Assembly (NCBI GenBank): GCA_950022655.1
Contig: OX465580.1
Coordinates: forward strand, 122,929,016 to 122,993,015
Source of the DNA: Alentia gelatinosa
Taxonomy: Eukaryota > Annelida > Polychaeta > Phyllodocida > Polynoidae
Reading direction: 5' to 3'
DNA: 64,000 bases
In this document: positions 23,101 to 30,568 of the stretch, in pieces
Position numbering within the stretch: position 1 is the stretch's first letter
Layout: every line of letters begins with the position of its first letter
Translations under genes and position numbers: made by a program
Notes under the pieces: model-generated
Database searches by the model: none
Told to the model about the DNA's origin: nothing
Seen by the model: the letters and a program-made list of their open reading frames with translations, nothing else

Positions 23101-25652
23101 ATTGAATTGAATGGGCGTCGGGGTGCATCAGGAGGTCCGAATTCTGCGTCAGTGTTTGGTGGGTTTCAGGTCTGAAACTCCACCCCCCTCCCCCCGACCC
23201 CTGATGCACACCGACGCGCCATACAATGCACAATCGCATTGAGGTCTGAATTGAATTCGCTTCAGGATGCATCGGATCTGAATTCTGCGTTGGCATTGGG
23301 GGGTCCCAGGCCTGCATATAGCTGTTCCCTCATTATGGGAGCATATAGACAGTGTAACTCCATATAGCTGTTCCCTCATTAGGGGAGCATATAGACATCG
23401 TAACTACATATAGCTATTCCCTCATTAGGGGAGCGTATAGACAGTGTAACTACATATAGCTATTCCCTCATTAGGGGAGCGTATAGACAGCATAACTACA
23501 TATAGCTGTTCCCTCATTAGGTGAGCATATAGACAGTGTAACTACATATAGCTATTCCCTCATTAGGGGAGCGTATAGACAGTGTAACCACATATATCTG
23601 TTCCCCCATTAGGGGAGCGTATAGACAGTGTAACTGCATATAGCTATTCCCTCATTAGGGGAGCGTATAGACAGTGTAACTACATATAGCTGTTCCCTCA
23701 TTAGGGGAGCATATAGACAGTGTAACTACATATAGCTATTCCCTCATTAGGGGAGCGTATAGACAGTGTAACTACATATAGCTGTCCCCTCATTAGGGGA
23801 GCGTATAGACAGCGTAACTACCTATAGCTGTTCCCTCATTAGGGGAGCGTATAGACAGTGTAACTACATATAGCTGTTCCCTCATTAGGGGAGCGTATAG
23901 ACAGCGTAACTACATATAGCTATTCCCTCATTAGGGGGCATATAGACAGTGTAACTACATATAGCCGTTCCCTCATTAGGGGAGCGTATAGACAGTGTAA
24001 CTACCTATAGCTATTCTCTCATTAGGGGAGCGTATAGACAGTGTAACTACATATAGCTGTTCCCTCATTAGGGGAGCGTACAGACAGTGTAACTACATAT
24101 AGCTGTTCCCTCATTAGGGGAGCGTACAGACAGTGTAACTACATATAGCCGTTCCCTCATTAGGGGGGCATATAGACAGTGTAACTACATATAGCCGTTC
24201 CCTCATTAGGGGAGCGTATAAACAGCGTAACTACCTATAGCCGTGATTGCTCTCTGTTTGTGCAGGGAACACCTCGGGGTGAGTGTAGTGAATCCTGACA
24301 TCAACATCATCGACCCGGTCATCTCCTCCTTCTACCATGACGAGTGGGCCGCGCACGCCGCCGTCAATACGCAGGTCTACGAGGAGGTGAGTCCCAACCA
24401 CACACAGGCCACCGGGCCGCTTAGTCCCCCTTTTATTATGATTACCTACTACATGTAAAACGTGTACATTCTGTAGGATCCGCTTGGAGTTTCTCCCGCA
24501 CATAGAGACAGTGAACCAGACCTAGGGTTGGAGATTGAAGGGCTGCGAGAGTGAGATTCTCGTGTAGTGCTAACCTTAATTCTTCTATTCTCTTTTTGTA
24601 TTAATTTACTCAGATATACTTCTATCCTTAGGATTCATTTCATGCCATACTGGAAACATAACCTAGGACTGTAGTTTTCTGATCTCCTTACTTTGAGTTC
24701 AGCCTCTGAGACCACTACATTTCGCTGGTTCAGTAAAAGACTTTCTTTCTATGAAATTTGGCCCTTTCTGCAGTGCCTCAATTCTTCTAATGATCTAATT
24801 CATTATCTAATTCATTGCATACACGTTCTAAGTAATCTTCTTTTTTTTCGTGTTGTTTTCCCTGCGATTGTTTAGTTGTGGGGAGTAAGTCATTCTGTAA
24901 GACTTTATTTTGAATTTGACATATTCCCATTTCTCTTCCGGGTTACTATTCTCTGCTTCTTTCTCCACTTTTCGCAGGAAATCCACCTTTTCATATCTTT
25001 TTACCATGTAAAACAAAGAAAATATAGATTGATTCTCATTCACAGACATAGAACAGTGGGTTGAACCTCTCCACAGACCATGAGCCCTTTTTATGGCCAA
25101 CACAGGCATGTCTCAGAGGCAGCAAGTTTCATGTGAAAACTATTCTTGTTGTTATTATTTAAAATGTGTATAATAGTGTACCACGAAGCCTGGAAGAGCT
25201 GTCATACCGGCGTACTGCCGTTGCTTTGATTCAGATTAATAAAGATGTTAAAAAAAAAAGTTTAAATCCCACTGTTTTTTTTCTGGTGTTTTAGGTGTTA
25301 AACCCTGTCTCCCCATGAAAAATATTTTAATGTTTTTTTCTGACCCCCCAACTGGCATCCCTGTTTTCAAATATTCCCTATACATAGCAAAAATAAAATA
25401 TTTAGATGATTGGTGTTTTCCCCGCAGGTTTTCCGATGCATCCCGACAGATGCAGTGAACACCTTCTCCGAGCTGACGGAGTACCAGAAGACTCCGGGCA
25501 CGGCGCAGACCGCCCCGAGCTCGGCCCGGGCCCGCCTCGTGCAGGTGAAGGGAAACCTCGTCCAGTTCCCGCTCTCCTTCCTCAGCGCCGCCAGAATGCA
25601 GCCCGCTCCCATCACCAAGGAGGGGCTGGCACCCGCAGCCACGTGGACGTGA
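1..25652 (+). CDS. PLD1: Phospholipase D (PLD1/PLD2 type), 3' half of gene, 14 exons
   Basis: This gene hydrolyses phosphatidylcholine to phosphatidic acid and choline at membranes. Exons: 1-58, 3617-4514, 5532-5732, 8762-8862, 13492-13637, 14665-14783, 15993-16103, 16689-16799, 17615-17703, 18893-19059, 19668-19735, 22133-22350, 24266-24386, 25428-25652. All junctions are GT-AG and keep phase, giving about 876 codons. Order seen: the tail of HKD motif 1 (AFLGGIDL), a long disordered loop, the MPWHDIA and [12 protein letters not shown] blocks, YIYIENQFF, HKD motif 2 (His, Lys, Asp codons at 22154, 22160, 22175) with GSANINDRS, and a C-terminus ending in Trp-Thr as in vertebrate PLD1/2. The catalytic His-Lys-Asp of motif 1 and any PX and PH domains lie upstream of the window. 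Invertebrates usually have one such gene, so PLD1 versus PLD2 is not decided. The loop of about 400 residues is far longer than the mammalian loop. Confidence 0.95.
1470..1989. mobile_element. TTAA-flanked MITE, copy 1
   Basis: The ends are inverted (AGGCATATCGGACAAT at the left; GAATTGTAGGATTTGCCT at the right, diverged) and are flanked by TTAA at 1466-1469 and 1990-1993. A homologous copy lies at 31756-32262. The TTAA target duplication fits piggyBac- or Kolobok-type transposition. There is no transposase ORF, so it is non-autonomous. Confidence 0.75.
2290..2498. repeat. Foldback element, 58-base arms
   Basis: Arms 2290-2347 and 2441-2498 are inverted copies with about 3 mismatches in 58 bases. 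The spacer is 93 bases and carries a third copy of the GCGCAATGGAA word. It could fold into a long hairpin; it looks like a foldback or MITE of an unassigned family. Confidence 0.85.
3265..3348 (+). CDS. Possible alternative or cassette PLD exon
   Basis: After a strong acceptor (TTTCTCACACACAG) the frame reads [13 protein letters not shown] and stays open for 28 codons, up to a possible donor CCAT|GTAATC. Its start resembles both the vertebrate sequence after HKD1 (LTDVGSVK) and the start of exon P2 (LTDLGSI), so it looks like a duplicated exon 5' end. Its 84 bases preserve phase, so it could be included before P2, or it could be a dead copy. The donor is weak and there is no expression evidence. 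Confidence 0.35.
3617..4514 (+). CDS. PLD1: PLD exon P2, giant disordered loop exon
   Basis: Acceptor GGTTGGTAG|G completes the Arg codon, then LTDLGSI continues the conserved line. The exon encodes about 299 residues rich in Ser, Thr, Glu, Asp and Pro, with no hydrophobic core and no recognised domain. It ends CTATCAAA|GTAAGT in phase 0. It lies in the loop that separates the two catalytic halves of PLD; in mammalian PLD1 the much shorter loop restrains activity. GC content is clearly higher than in the flanking introns. Confidence 0.88.
4515..5531 (+). other. PLD intron P2-P3
   Basis: AT-rich, with A and T runs near 4870 and 4940-4975. No gene or recognised repeat family was found. Confidence 0.5.
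5532..5732 (+). CDS. PLD1: PLD exon P3, acidic and basic loop segment
   Basis: 67 codons in phase 0-0. It carries an acidic run ([12 protein letters not shown]) followed by basic clusters (KRIKKRGKR, then KPRKKI at the end), possibly membrane- or phosphoinositide-contacting, though that is inference. Two in-frame acceptors nine bases apart are available (exon start at 5532 or 5541). The donor is ATC|GTAAGT. Confidence 0.8.
5759..5914. mobile_element. GGCCATCCATAAAGT-family MITE, copy D1
   Basis: The left end is GGGGCCATACATAAAGTATG and the right end is the inverted ACGTACTTTATAGAT. It begins 26 bases after the P3 donor. Related copies are at 22388-22548 and 47252-47427. Ends of this type are common in invertebrate MITEs; the superfamily was not assigned. 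Confidence 0.7.
6101..6554. mobile_element. Pogo/Tigger-like non-autonomous element 1
   Basis: Terminal repeats CAGTAAAACCCC and (diverged) GGGGTTCTACTG are flanked by TA on both sides (6099-6100, 6555-6556), as expected for pogo-type Tc1/mariner elements. The subterminal regions hold about eight copies of a CCGCTTACGCGGGG-like word. There is no transposase ORF. The sister element at 57645-58521 uses a different word at the same places. Confidence 0.85.
6561..6776 (-). mobile_element. CAGGGATG-family MITE (truncated, reverse)
   Basis: Shares the family's internal blocks (TTTCCTTGTGTAAAACAA, the GAGGCAGTAAATTCCA-like block, a T-rich block) and a diverged terminus ending ATCTCTG. It directly follows pogo-like element 1. 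Confidence 0.65.
6921..7032. repeat. Foldback hairpin, family B copy
   Basis: The left arm AATCTTGGCCACCGCA and right arm TGGTATACGGTGGCCGAGATT are inverted. The apex contains CGGCTTCGCC. A GGGGTAGGATAA module end precedes it at about 6888. It is a close relative of 41713-41998. It abuts the TTAA-flanked element that starts at 7034. Confidence 0.75.
7034..8577. mobile_element. PiggyBac-like non-autonomous element, about 1.5 kb (candidate)
   Basis: It begins TTAA-CCCTTTCAGGACGG and ends AAAGGG-TTAA (TTAA at 7030-7033 and 8578-8581), matching the CCCTTT termini typical of piggyBac. The interior is AT-rich, with a tetranucleotide satellite at 8218-8323 and no transposase reading frame. The pairing of these two ends as one element is inferred; they could belong to two short elements. 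Confidence 0.5.
8218..8323. repeat. (TCCC)n(ATCC)n microsatellite
   Basis: About 12 TCCC units followed by about 14 ATCC units. Open frames through it on both strands (Pro/Ser/Ile/His or Gly/Trp/Met/Asp repeats) are artefacts. Confidence 0.97.
8762..8862 (+). CDS. PLD1: PLD exon P4, basic loop segment
   Basis: Acceptor CCATTTTTCAG, donor ACTACAG|GTAAGTG. It encodes [19 protein letters not shown] and then [14 protein letters not shown] plus AG, a lysine-rich stretch that leads into the conserved block of P5. It starts in phase 0 and ends with two bases of a Ser codon. Assigned by phase, splice signals and position; homology in this short segment alone is weak. Confidence 0.8.
9139..9268. repeat. 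Long hairpin (foldback)
   Basis: Arms of about 44 bases (9139-9182 and 9225-9268), including GTACAAGCTACAAAACGA and its inverse TCGAGTTTTGTAGCTTGTAC. The apex contains GAGGCATTTATGCCGAGT, reminiscent of the apex of other foldbacks in this window. Confidence 0.8.
12673..13256. mobile_element. TIR element CAGGGTTCGTAC with 6-bp target duplication
   Basis: The ends CAGGGTTCGTAC and GTACGAACCCTG are perfect inverted 12-mers. They are flanked by an exact TTATTT direct repeat (12667-12672, 13257-13262). The left part carries repeated GCCTGGAAAAGCCTGGAA words. There is no transposase ORF. CAGGG termini suggest hAT relatives, but the 6-bp duplication is shorter than the usual 8 bp. Confidence 0.85.
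13492..13637 (+). CDS. PLD1: PLD exon P5, start of second conserved half
   Basis: Acceptor CTCCTCCCTCCAG, donor TTCACAG|GTTAGC. The product includes [20 protein letters not shown], corresponding to the vertebrate WHGKDYCNFVFKDW block that precedes LDKPF. The exon begins with one base and ends with one base of split codons, both of which fit the neighbours. Confidence 0.93.
13848..13997 (-). mobile_element. CAGGGATG-family MITE with a poly-C tract
   Basis: Reverse copy ending GGCATCCCTG, with a 21-base C run (13857-13877) inside and the family blocks TTTCCATGTTTCTCAGT and GAGGCAGTAAATTCCA. Confidence 0.75.
14042..14145 (+). repeat. 3' fragment of tRNA-derived SINE-1
   Basis: Shares the CACCCTCGTGGTGTAAA block and the GTTAACTGGACCTTAAATCA tail block with SINE-1 copies at 45926-46263 (reverse) and 52803-53071. 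Confidence 0.65.
14521..14648 (-). mobile_element. CAGGGATG-family MITE ending 16 bases before exon P6
   Basis: Reverse copy ending CAACTGACATCCCTG at 14648. Only CTTTAATGCACTGCAG separates it from exon P6, so upstream acceptor elements, and possibly the branch site, lie within the transposon. Confidence 0.8.
14665..14783 (+). CDS. PLD1: PLD exon P6 (MPWHDIA / [12 protein letters not shown] block)
   Basis: It encodes [20 protein letters not shown] followed by [19 protein letters not shown], among the most conserved strings of eukaryotic PLD. The acceptor lies only 16 bases beyond the end of a CAGGGATG-family MITE copy (14521-14648), so the branch-point region may be transposon-derived. Confidence 0.96.
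15620..15884 (-). mobile_element. CAGGGATG-family MITE, near full length
   Basis: Starts CAGGGATGAG and carries the family blocks (TTCCTTGTGTAAAACAAAG, CTATGGCAATAAATTCCA, TTTCTTATGACCCCAAC), ending in a diverged ACACATCC about 108 bases before exon P7. Confidence 0.7.
15993..16103 (+). CDS. PLD1: PLD exon P7
   Basis: 37 codons in phase 0-0. It contains [10 protein letters not shown], equivalent to YPFLLPKS in vertebrates. Acceptor TTCTGCTTACAG, donor AGTACAG|GTAACT. Confidence 0.93.
16566..16626 (-). mobile_element. CAGGGATG-family MITE fragment
   Basis: Only the terminal 60 bases remain, ending CAACTGGCATCCCTG, 62 bases before exon P8. Confidence 0.6.
16689..16799 (+). CDS. PLD1: PLD exon P8 (LRSA..WSAG to HYIYIE)
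   Basis: 37 codons in phase 0-0, encoding [23 protein letters not shown] and KHYIYIE, the first half of the YIYIENQFF motif that is completed by P9. Acceptor GTGTCTGTCAG, donor ATAGAG|GTATGT. Confidence 0.95.
16978..17243 (-). mobile_element. CAGGGATG-family MITE (diverged)
   Basis: Begins AGGATGCCAGTTTTC, contains CTTGTGTAATATCGATAT and CACAGCCCAGAATCCCC blocks, and ends CTAACAACCCTG. Confidence 0.55.
17615..17703 (+). CDS. PLD1: PLD exon P9 (NQFFIS block)
   Basis: Encodes [20 protein letters not shown] then LFDRIMKAH plus two bases of a Glu codon. The acceptor is TGTGTTTCCACAG and the donor ACATGA|GTGAGT. It joins directly to the YIYIE end of P8. Confidence 0.95.
17945..18176 (-). repeat. 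Probable tRNA-derived SINE-2
   Basis: On the minus strand the head reads as a tRNA-like segment with GCCTCGAGCATGGGAGGTTG and a box-B-like GGTTTAAATCCC. The body leads to an A-rich end on the same strand near 17945. A single copy here, so the family assignment rests on the tRNA-like head alone. Confidence 0.45.
18243..18355. repeat. Foldback hairpin with GTTTGGAGC arms
   Basis: Left GAGTTTGGAGC..CGGTAATAT pairs with right ATATTCCG..GCTCCAAAC. The apex is GAACGAGGCGATAACCGAGTGA. This apex nearly matches that of the foldback at 26170, although the arms differ. Confidence 0.75.
18893..19059 (+). CDS. PLD1: PLD exon P10 ([13 protein letters not shown] block)
   Basis: Encodes [19 protein letters not shown], then a Gly/Thr-rich turn, [17 protein letters not shown] and LLERLANAN, matching vertebrate YRVYVVIPLLPGFEGD and the FNYRTMCRGE region. 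Acceptor GTGACCTTGAAG, donor CCAACA|GTGAGT. Split codons on both sides agree with P9 and P11. Confidence 0.95.
19668..19735 (+). CDS. PLD1: PLD exon P11 ([13 protein letters not shown])
   Basis: A 68-base exon too short to stand out as an ORF. It encodes [18 protein letters not shown] and GSNL, equivalent to vertebrate YISFCGLRTHAELEGNL. Acceptor AATTCTCTCTCAG, donor AATCTT|GTAAGT, ending in phase 0 before the VTEL start of P12. Confidence 0.95.
19736..21036 (+). other. PLD intron P11-P12, unique part
   Basis: AT-rich, with A-runs near 20190-20215. It holds one CCCTTT-ended element (20640-20992). Nothing coding was recognised. Confidence 0.5.
20640..20992. mobile_element. PiggyBac-like MITE
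   Basis: TTAA (20636-20639), then CCCCTTCAGGGCG, and at the other end CCTGGAAAGGG then TTAA (20993-20996). A 16-base G run lies at 20659-20674. The interior has repeated TGCCT/AGGCATT words. No ORF. Confidence 0.65.
21037..22112. repeat. Minisatellite, 78-bp then 82-bp units, abutting exon P12
   Basis: Six units of exactly 78 bp start at 21037, 21115, 21193, 21271, 21349 and 21427. Seven units of exactly 82 bp start at 21505, 21587, 21669, 21751, 21833, 21915 and 21997, with a partial unit at 22079-22112. The 82-bp form has an extra AGAA after TTTATAGAA. Variants (GTCTCC/TTCTCC, AAAAAGAC/AGAAAGAT) are shared among units. The array stops 20 bases before the P12 exon. Its 78-bp part is a multiple of three, which keeps a minus-strand frame open (21013-21489); this is not evidence of a gene. 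Confidence 0.98.
22133..22350 (+). CDS. PLD1: PLD exon P12, catalytic HKD motif 2
   Basis: Contains [16 protein letters not shown] and then GSANINDRS: the HxKx4D catalytic signature, with His at 22154, Lys at 22160 and Asp at 22175. All key residues are intact. The upstream intron ends with a 78/82-bp minisatellite that stops 20 bases before the exon. Donor TTCAG|GTGAGT. Confidence 0.98.
22388..22548. mobile_element. GGCCATCCATAAAGT-family MITE, copy D2
   Basis: Left GGCCATCCTTAAAGCGTG and right CATACTTTATGGATGACC are inverted ends, with C-rich internal tracts like D1 and D3. It begins 37 bases after the P12 donor. Confidence 0.7.
22985..24243. repeat. 46-bp minisatellite, about 20 units, abutting exon P13
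   Basis: A lone unit at about 22985-23030 is separated by a short duplicated GATGCACACCGACG-containing segment from the main array at 23315-24243. The unit reads CATATAGCTGTTCCCTCATT then AGGGGAGCGTATAGACAGTG and TAACTA. Each unit holds the small inverted word CCCTCATTAGGG. Units differ by scattered substitutions, and a few lack one base. The array ends 22 bases before exon P13. Confidence 0.97.
24266..24386 (+). CDS. PLD1: PLD exon P13
   Basis: Completes the Arg codon from P12, then encodes [20 protein letters not shown] and a [19 protein letters not shown] segment, matching the vertebrate region ending SDKFFKEVWVSTAARN. A 46-bp-unit minisatellite fills the intron to within 22 bases of the acceptor. 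Donor GAGGAG|GTGAGT. Confidence 0.93.
24387..25427 (+). other. PLD intron P13-P14
   Basis: AT-rich, with two reverse CAGGGATG-family fragments (about 24960-25150, and 25299-25363 ending CAACTGGCATCCCTG 64 bases before P14) and A-runs near 25250. No coding sequence was seen. Confidence 0.55.
25428..25652 (+). CDS. PLD1: PLD terminal exon P14 with stop codon
   Basis: Acceptor TTTTCCCCGCAG. It encodes [16 protein letters not shown], a variable stretch, then [13 protein letters not shown] and the terminal ATWT before TGA at 25650-25652. FRCIP, LVQFP and the last Trp-Thr are hallmarks of animal PLD1/2 C-termini. The 3' untranslated region runs straight into a MITE starting at 25664. Confidence 0.96.
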   Translation, partial: VFRCIPTDAVNTFSELTEYQKTPGTAQTAPSSARARLVQVKGNLVQFPLSFLSAARMQPAPITKEGLAPAATWT

Positions 25653-25663
25653 GCCACGCTACA

Positions 25664-25948
25664 CAGGGATGTCAGTTTTCCTTTTTTCCGCGGAATTCCG
25701 GGTTTTCTTTTTTGGAATAAGAAATCCCTTTTTCTTGTGTAAAATGAACATAACTAATAAATACTCAAATCAGCCATGACTCATGATTCCCCAATTAACC
25801 TGCCTCCAGACCCATGTTCCGAAGTGATAATGTTATTTGTATCTACAATATTTCAGGTCTTTTGGTGTATATATAGATCTATGTCTAAGCCTGTATTGCC
25901 AGGAAAAATATTTCCTTGTTTTTTTTCTGACCCCAACTGACATCCCTG
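25664..25948 (-). mobile_element. CAGGGATG-family MITE forming the PLD 3' UTR
   Basis: Full-length copy of 285 bp with ends CAGGGATGTCAGTTTT and CAACTGACATCCCTG. It is flanked by GCTACA and GCTACG, a 6-bp duplication with one mismatch. It starts 12 bases after the PLD stop and carries an AATAAA at 25757-25762 that could serve as a polyadenylation signal. Confidence 0.8.
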
Positions 25949-26169
25949 GCTACGAGCTGCTCACCCTTCAGTATTCATCTACGGAGTCCCTGTATATACC
26001 TCAGGTAGTGAGATCTGGCATGAGTGAGTGTTACGGTAAACATGTATAGGTCCGTGAGTAACTCGCACTGTGATGTGTTTTGTACTATGAGCTGCTCATA
26101 CTGTTTCCAATGCATTAAGTAGGTGGGTTTTTGTGCAGTTTCGTGTTAAAGAAGAAACCAACAAGTTTT

Positions 26170-26397
26170 GGTTAAAGTTGTCATTCGCCACGAGTTGGAT
26201 GCGAAGTGATATGAACGAGGCGACAGCTGAGTGAATATCATGTAGCATTCAAAGGAGTTGGAGAACAAGGACTTTGAGCAAAACGAGTTGTTTTCTGTAT
26301 TAATCTCACCCCTGTATACGCTAAAATAATGGATAGGCATGGAGAACGAGTTCCCAATGTTAAGACTATGGGAATGAATACTAGGGGTGAGATAAGG
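26170..26397. repeat. Composite foldback, family A variant
   Basis: The hairpin part has apex GAACGAGGCGACAGCTGAGTGA. It is followed by a module bounded by TAATCTCACCCC and GGGGTGAGATAA, with TTCCCAATGTTAAGACTATG inside as in other family A members. Confidence 0.7.
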
Positions 26398-26496
26398 TCA
26401 AATATGTCTTGAGCCGCTCCTAAATTCAGTTTAATCTACAGCTGATGGGAGGCTAGTGGTGAGTAGCTCACACTTCATCCACCCGGTGATCCTTAA

Positions 26497-26967
26497 AAGG
26501 CCCGGCCCCACTGGTGCGATGCGATCATCGCACGTGTTTTATAGCCCCATAAAAGCCACCTCGGCGAAGTTTATGACCCCTAGTGCGATGGATTCATCGC
26601 ATTCAATCGCAAAGAAAATCCAGGGTATGTCCCATTGATGCGATGGATTCGTCGCATTGTTTATGGCAGCACATATGGAAAAACAATTCTTTCAAGAGAA
26701 TACAATGATTTTTTTTTTTTTTTAATTTCGTTTTTCCTTAGGTAAAAGAAAAATATCATTTGAGCCTCTCTCACACATGATATATATTTCCGATTTTTTT
26801 TCTTCTTATCCGACTGACCGTACGGATAAAATACGCGGTAAAATCGGCGATCAGATGAACCGATGCCGGAGGCGACGGGCGGCGCCGTTTTTATGGCCCT
26901 CACCCGGCGTTTATTACCTTTTTATTGACTTGCGACAATCGCATCGCACCAGTGGGGCCGGGCCTTA
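26497..26967. mobile_element. PIF/Harbinger-like MITE
   Basis: Long inverted ends: GGCCCGGCCCCACTGGTGCG at the left and CGCACCAGTGGGGCCGGGCC at the right, with TTA/TAA at the borders, which suits a 3-bp TWA target. Subterminal palindromes of the form TGCGATGGATTCATCGCA occur three times on the left. There is no transposase. Confidence 0.75.
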
Positions 26968-29900
26968 AAGGACAGGTTAGGTGTTCCTCCTCGCAAAATA
27001 ACACACGCTCATCTCCACCATCGGTCACCTCTGATTCATATGAAATCTCTTCACGGCATTTCAACTCGCGGTCATCATTTCTCGTCACTTGAAGTGGGCG
27101 CTGGGTCACGTGGCTCAAATACTCACTTGATTCCCAAAATAAGAAATCACTTGAATTTGTTATATTATTCTCCTTATGTAGTATGAATAATGTTAGCAAT
27201 TTTCGGATTTTAACCTTAGTGTATCGAGTCAATCAGCCCTTTGGAGGGAGGTTCAGTGATAGGGGGAAGGAATGGGTCATCAGTTTGTGGACCACGCCAT
27301 GTAAATAAGGATATTAATGAATAAAAACGTGGCTCGAACAGATCCGACCACAATCAGATGCTACTTCGGAACAAAAGATGAATGCATAAGATTATTGATC
27401 CCTTGAATTTTACGGAGATTCCCGCTTATTATCCATGAAAATAATAATCTCGGCATTATAGTCCTAGGGAAAATATGATAGGGAAAATAAAGAAGTATAG
27501 CTTTGCCAAGGTGTTAATTTTTATAGGTTTCATTTATACCACTATATTGAGGGTGATTTAAATACTTTTTGAATATTATTAGATGCAGTTTGAATTTTAG
27601 GTATTAATGTATCTCGTAAGTAGTTATATTAATATTGATATTGATTCATAACTAAAGTTAAATGTGGACTTTTATTCTAGTCGATGTATTTACCAATTCC
27701 AGTGCCCACTGAGTGCTGCCAAACACGTCGCCACATAATTCTGAGTTACAGACGATATCTTTGTATTTCTACTATTTGTTGAAACTGCAACAAATAATGG
27801 GCTTGAATATATACAAAAATCGACTTATTGGTAGTTACTTATAAAAGAGCATTTTAGAGACTTAATGAATTTTATATAGCTGAATGCGGTTCAATAAGGT
27901 AATATAATTATCAAAATGCATTCATAAGATATATACCCTACTGACAGGGATAATTAGTTTCCGGGTACCGTATATGTACTTATTAAACACGATGCGCCTA
28001 AATTATTTACAGTACATGATACAATTATTTCGACATGGCACCCAGTCTTCATCAGGAGTCTATATGACCGTATAAATCAGGATGGAAACCTTATGAACTT
28101 TTAGTGAAGGCTTTTTTCCACAGCTGAGATGCACTAGTCACAAACCCTTCCATGATAGCGCATTTGAGTACATCTTCCATCATATATTTTCAACCATTTC
28201 TCATCCCCTATAAGTGATACATTTTGTTAAAACATACAGAATTGTTATTCGTCGTAGTGATGAATACCTTTTCAAAACCATGATATTCATGATGAATGTT
28301 TAATCCCTAATGTTCATAATACCATTAATCGTTGTCATTTGTCACTCAGAAATGGTTATTTGATTATCAAATATTCGATCAATACATTGTCTTCACATAG
28401 GATAGCCTACATGAAAATGTCGGGATATATTTTGTTAAACTTTCATAGAGATGCATTGATTCTAATAGAAAATGGAAGATGCTTTAATGGTCACCGTTAG
28501 TTTAAAAAGTGATAACCATAATCATTGCTCAGAATCACACAAATCCCAATTACGAGTATATTCTTTGAGTCGATACTTTTGTATATACTGGGGAACAGGT
28601 GGTTGTTACGTGTATAGTAAGGTTTCCTGTCTTCATTGCTAAGTTGTTATTCCAAAGGTGTTATCATTATAAAGAGGTCATGGCTATATAGCGCCCTGCC
28701 GATACAAAAAACGCAATTTAAAGCTGTATATAAGTATTTCATGGTTGTGTTGAATGTGGCTCAACTGTGGAATAGTCGTGTGTGTATGTACGCGGCTGAC
28801 TTCCAACCTCTACCACTGTGCGGATAGTCGTTATATTTGGTAGAAGAAGTGGTATTCTTAAATATGAAAATGGTTGGTATATGATATTCAGCTACAAACG
28901 GTTGTCCAAAGTACCGAATTGTATATTTCCTCGTGTTAAAGGAATATCGTATTTCAGTACTGCTCTCTTTGAAGAATGCTTTATCTCTTAAAGACTGCAG
29001 AGTGAAGTAGTCTTGAGCAACTCGATCTCAAGGAATGAGTTCTCGTAAAGGGAAACCTTCCTGGTGTCAGGAATTCTCTTTCTATTAATGTGCAATTGCT
29101 GTAGTATACTAGACGAATGTGTTTTGTCATTGAGATTTTATGAAAAGATTACTTTGAATTTGACATTAAACTGAGTGATAATGATCAAAGAAATGTGAGC
29201 TTCCTCATGAGAAAAAGGTATTATTGTAAGGGTTGTTCTCTCTGCATGTACCCAAAGTGATATTGTATATAATATATAAACATTAACGGTGAGAGTTGTT
29301 AAAGTCACAGTAAGAGATGCTTCAAGGAACCATATGTTATACACATGTACTGTACAATATTCACACAAGTATGTATACACACCCGTGGCATTAACAAATA
29401 CAAAGACTACGGTTGCTTTATATGTGCACCCCCTGTATGAAGTTCTGAGGAAGTGAGAAAGACATTAATGACAGATAGAGTAAGTATAGTCTTGAGAATG
29501 AGACGGTCCGTCCTCCCTGAACTGGGCGGAGATTAACCAGCATCGAATTACGTCTGAACTTCAGAAAAAAAGTCCTATGTATATATTCTGGCTTCGGGGA
29601 GCATTGCAGGTACCTGCTTCCACGAAAGGGAGTTATTGCAGTTTATTGCCATATTTAGAGATAAGCTGATAGTTTATGGGCGTTCATTGTACTACAGGAA
29701 TGTGTTCTGACAATTTGGGCTTTTTGACTTCATTTGATATATAAATCATTCTCTTACTTTACTATTCAGAAAAGAGCTAATCATCTCCAAAGCAATTTCA
29801 TCAATATTTGTCCTATATAGACGGTGTACCGACTGATGTTCTTTCTGTCAATACTTCCTTCAATGCCTAGTACTAACGCAGTTTTTGAAACATGTATGTT

Positions 29901-30130
29901 CTGTTCATTCAGAATCGTTCATAACATCCACAATCTTCTGTAGTGTGGCTGAGGGTTCTTACCGTTTCACAATAGGGTTGAATAATTCCGTGCAATATCT
30001 GAGCCGTATCCCAGGTGGCCGGACTGAACGAGTTATGTGTACATGTATTCTCACACAATCCGATAACCAGATTTCAATGCTGACGACTAGCGTGTGTGGC
30101 CGCTGAGTGTTTGTGTCAAATCTTATATAC

Positions 30131-30563
30131 CAGGGATGCCAGTTGGTAGGATTTCACCTACATGTAGGATTTTCATTTTAGTCTCAAAGTGATGAAAAGT
30201 TCAAGAAATTGTATGTTTTGAGAACAAAATAGACTCCAGGTTCCCTGAAATCTAAATCTTAGATAAACTTGTTCTGTAATCTTTCAAAATTCTGAATTTA
30301 GCTACCCCGAGTACACACAGTTAGAGGCCCTATGGATCCCAGTGCTCCAACCTAGAACTGTAGGATGTAGGATTCCTGTAGGAAATGCTCCTACGGATAA
30401 GGGCAAACTTGAATACTGACTTCTGATTGGCTTAAGATATATGCCCAAGAATCCGCTAGGAGAGTGATGGGGATTCCCCATACACCATGTGCGTTTTAGG
30501 TGATACATAGACTGGCCTCAGTCCCCATGTAGGAATTTTTTCTGACCCCAACTAGCATCCCTG
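30131..30563 (-). mobile_element. CAGGGATG-family element with exact 6-bp target duplication
   Basis: Ends CAGGGATGCCAGTTGG and CCCCAACTAGCATCCCTG, flanked by ATATAC (30125-30130) and ATATAC (30564-30569). The interior is longer than in other copies and partly different. Confidence 0.8.
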
Positions 30564-30568
30564 ATATA

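Noticed and set aside
22985..24243. CRISPR-like regularly spaced repeats
   Set aside because: Units are contiguous 46-bp tandem repeats without unique spacers, in a eukaryotic intron.
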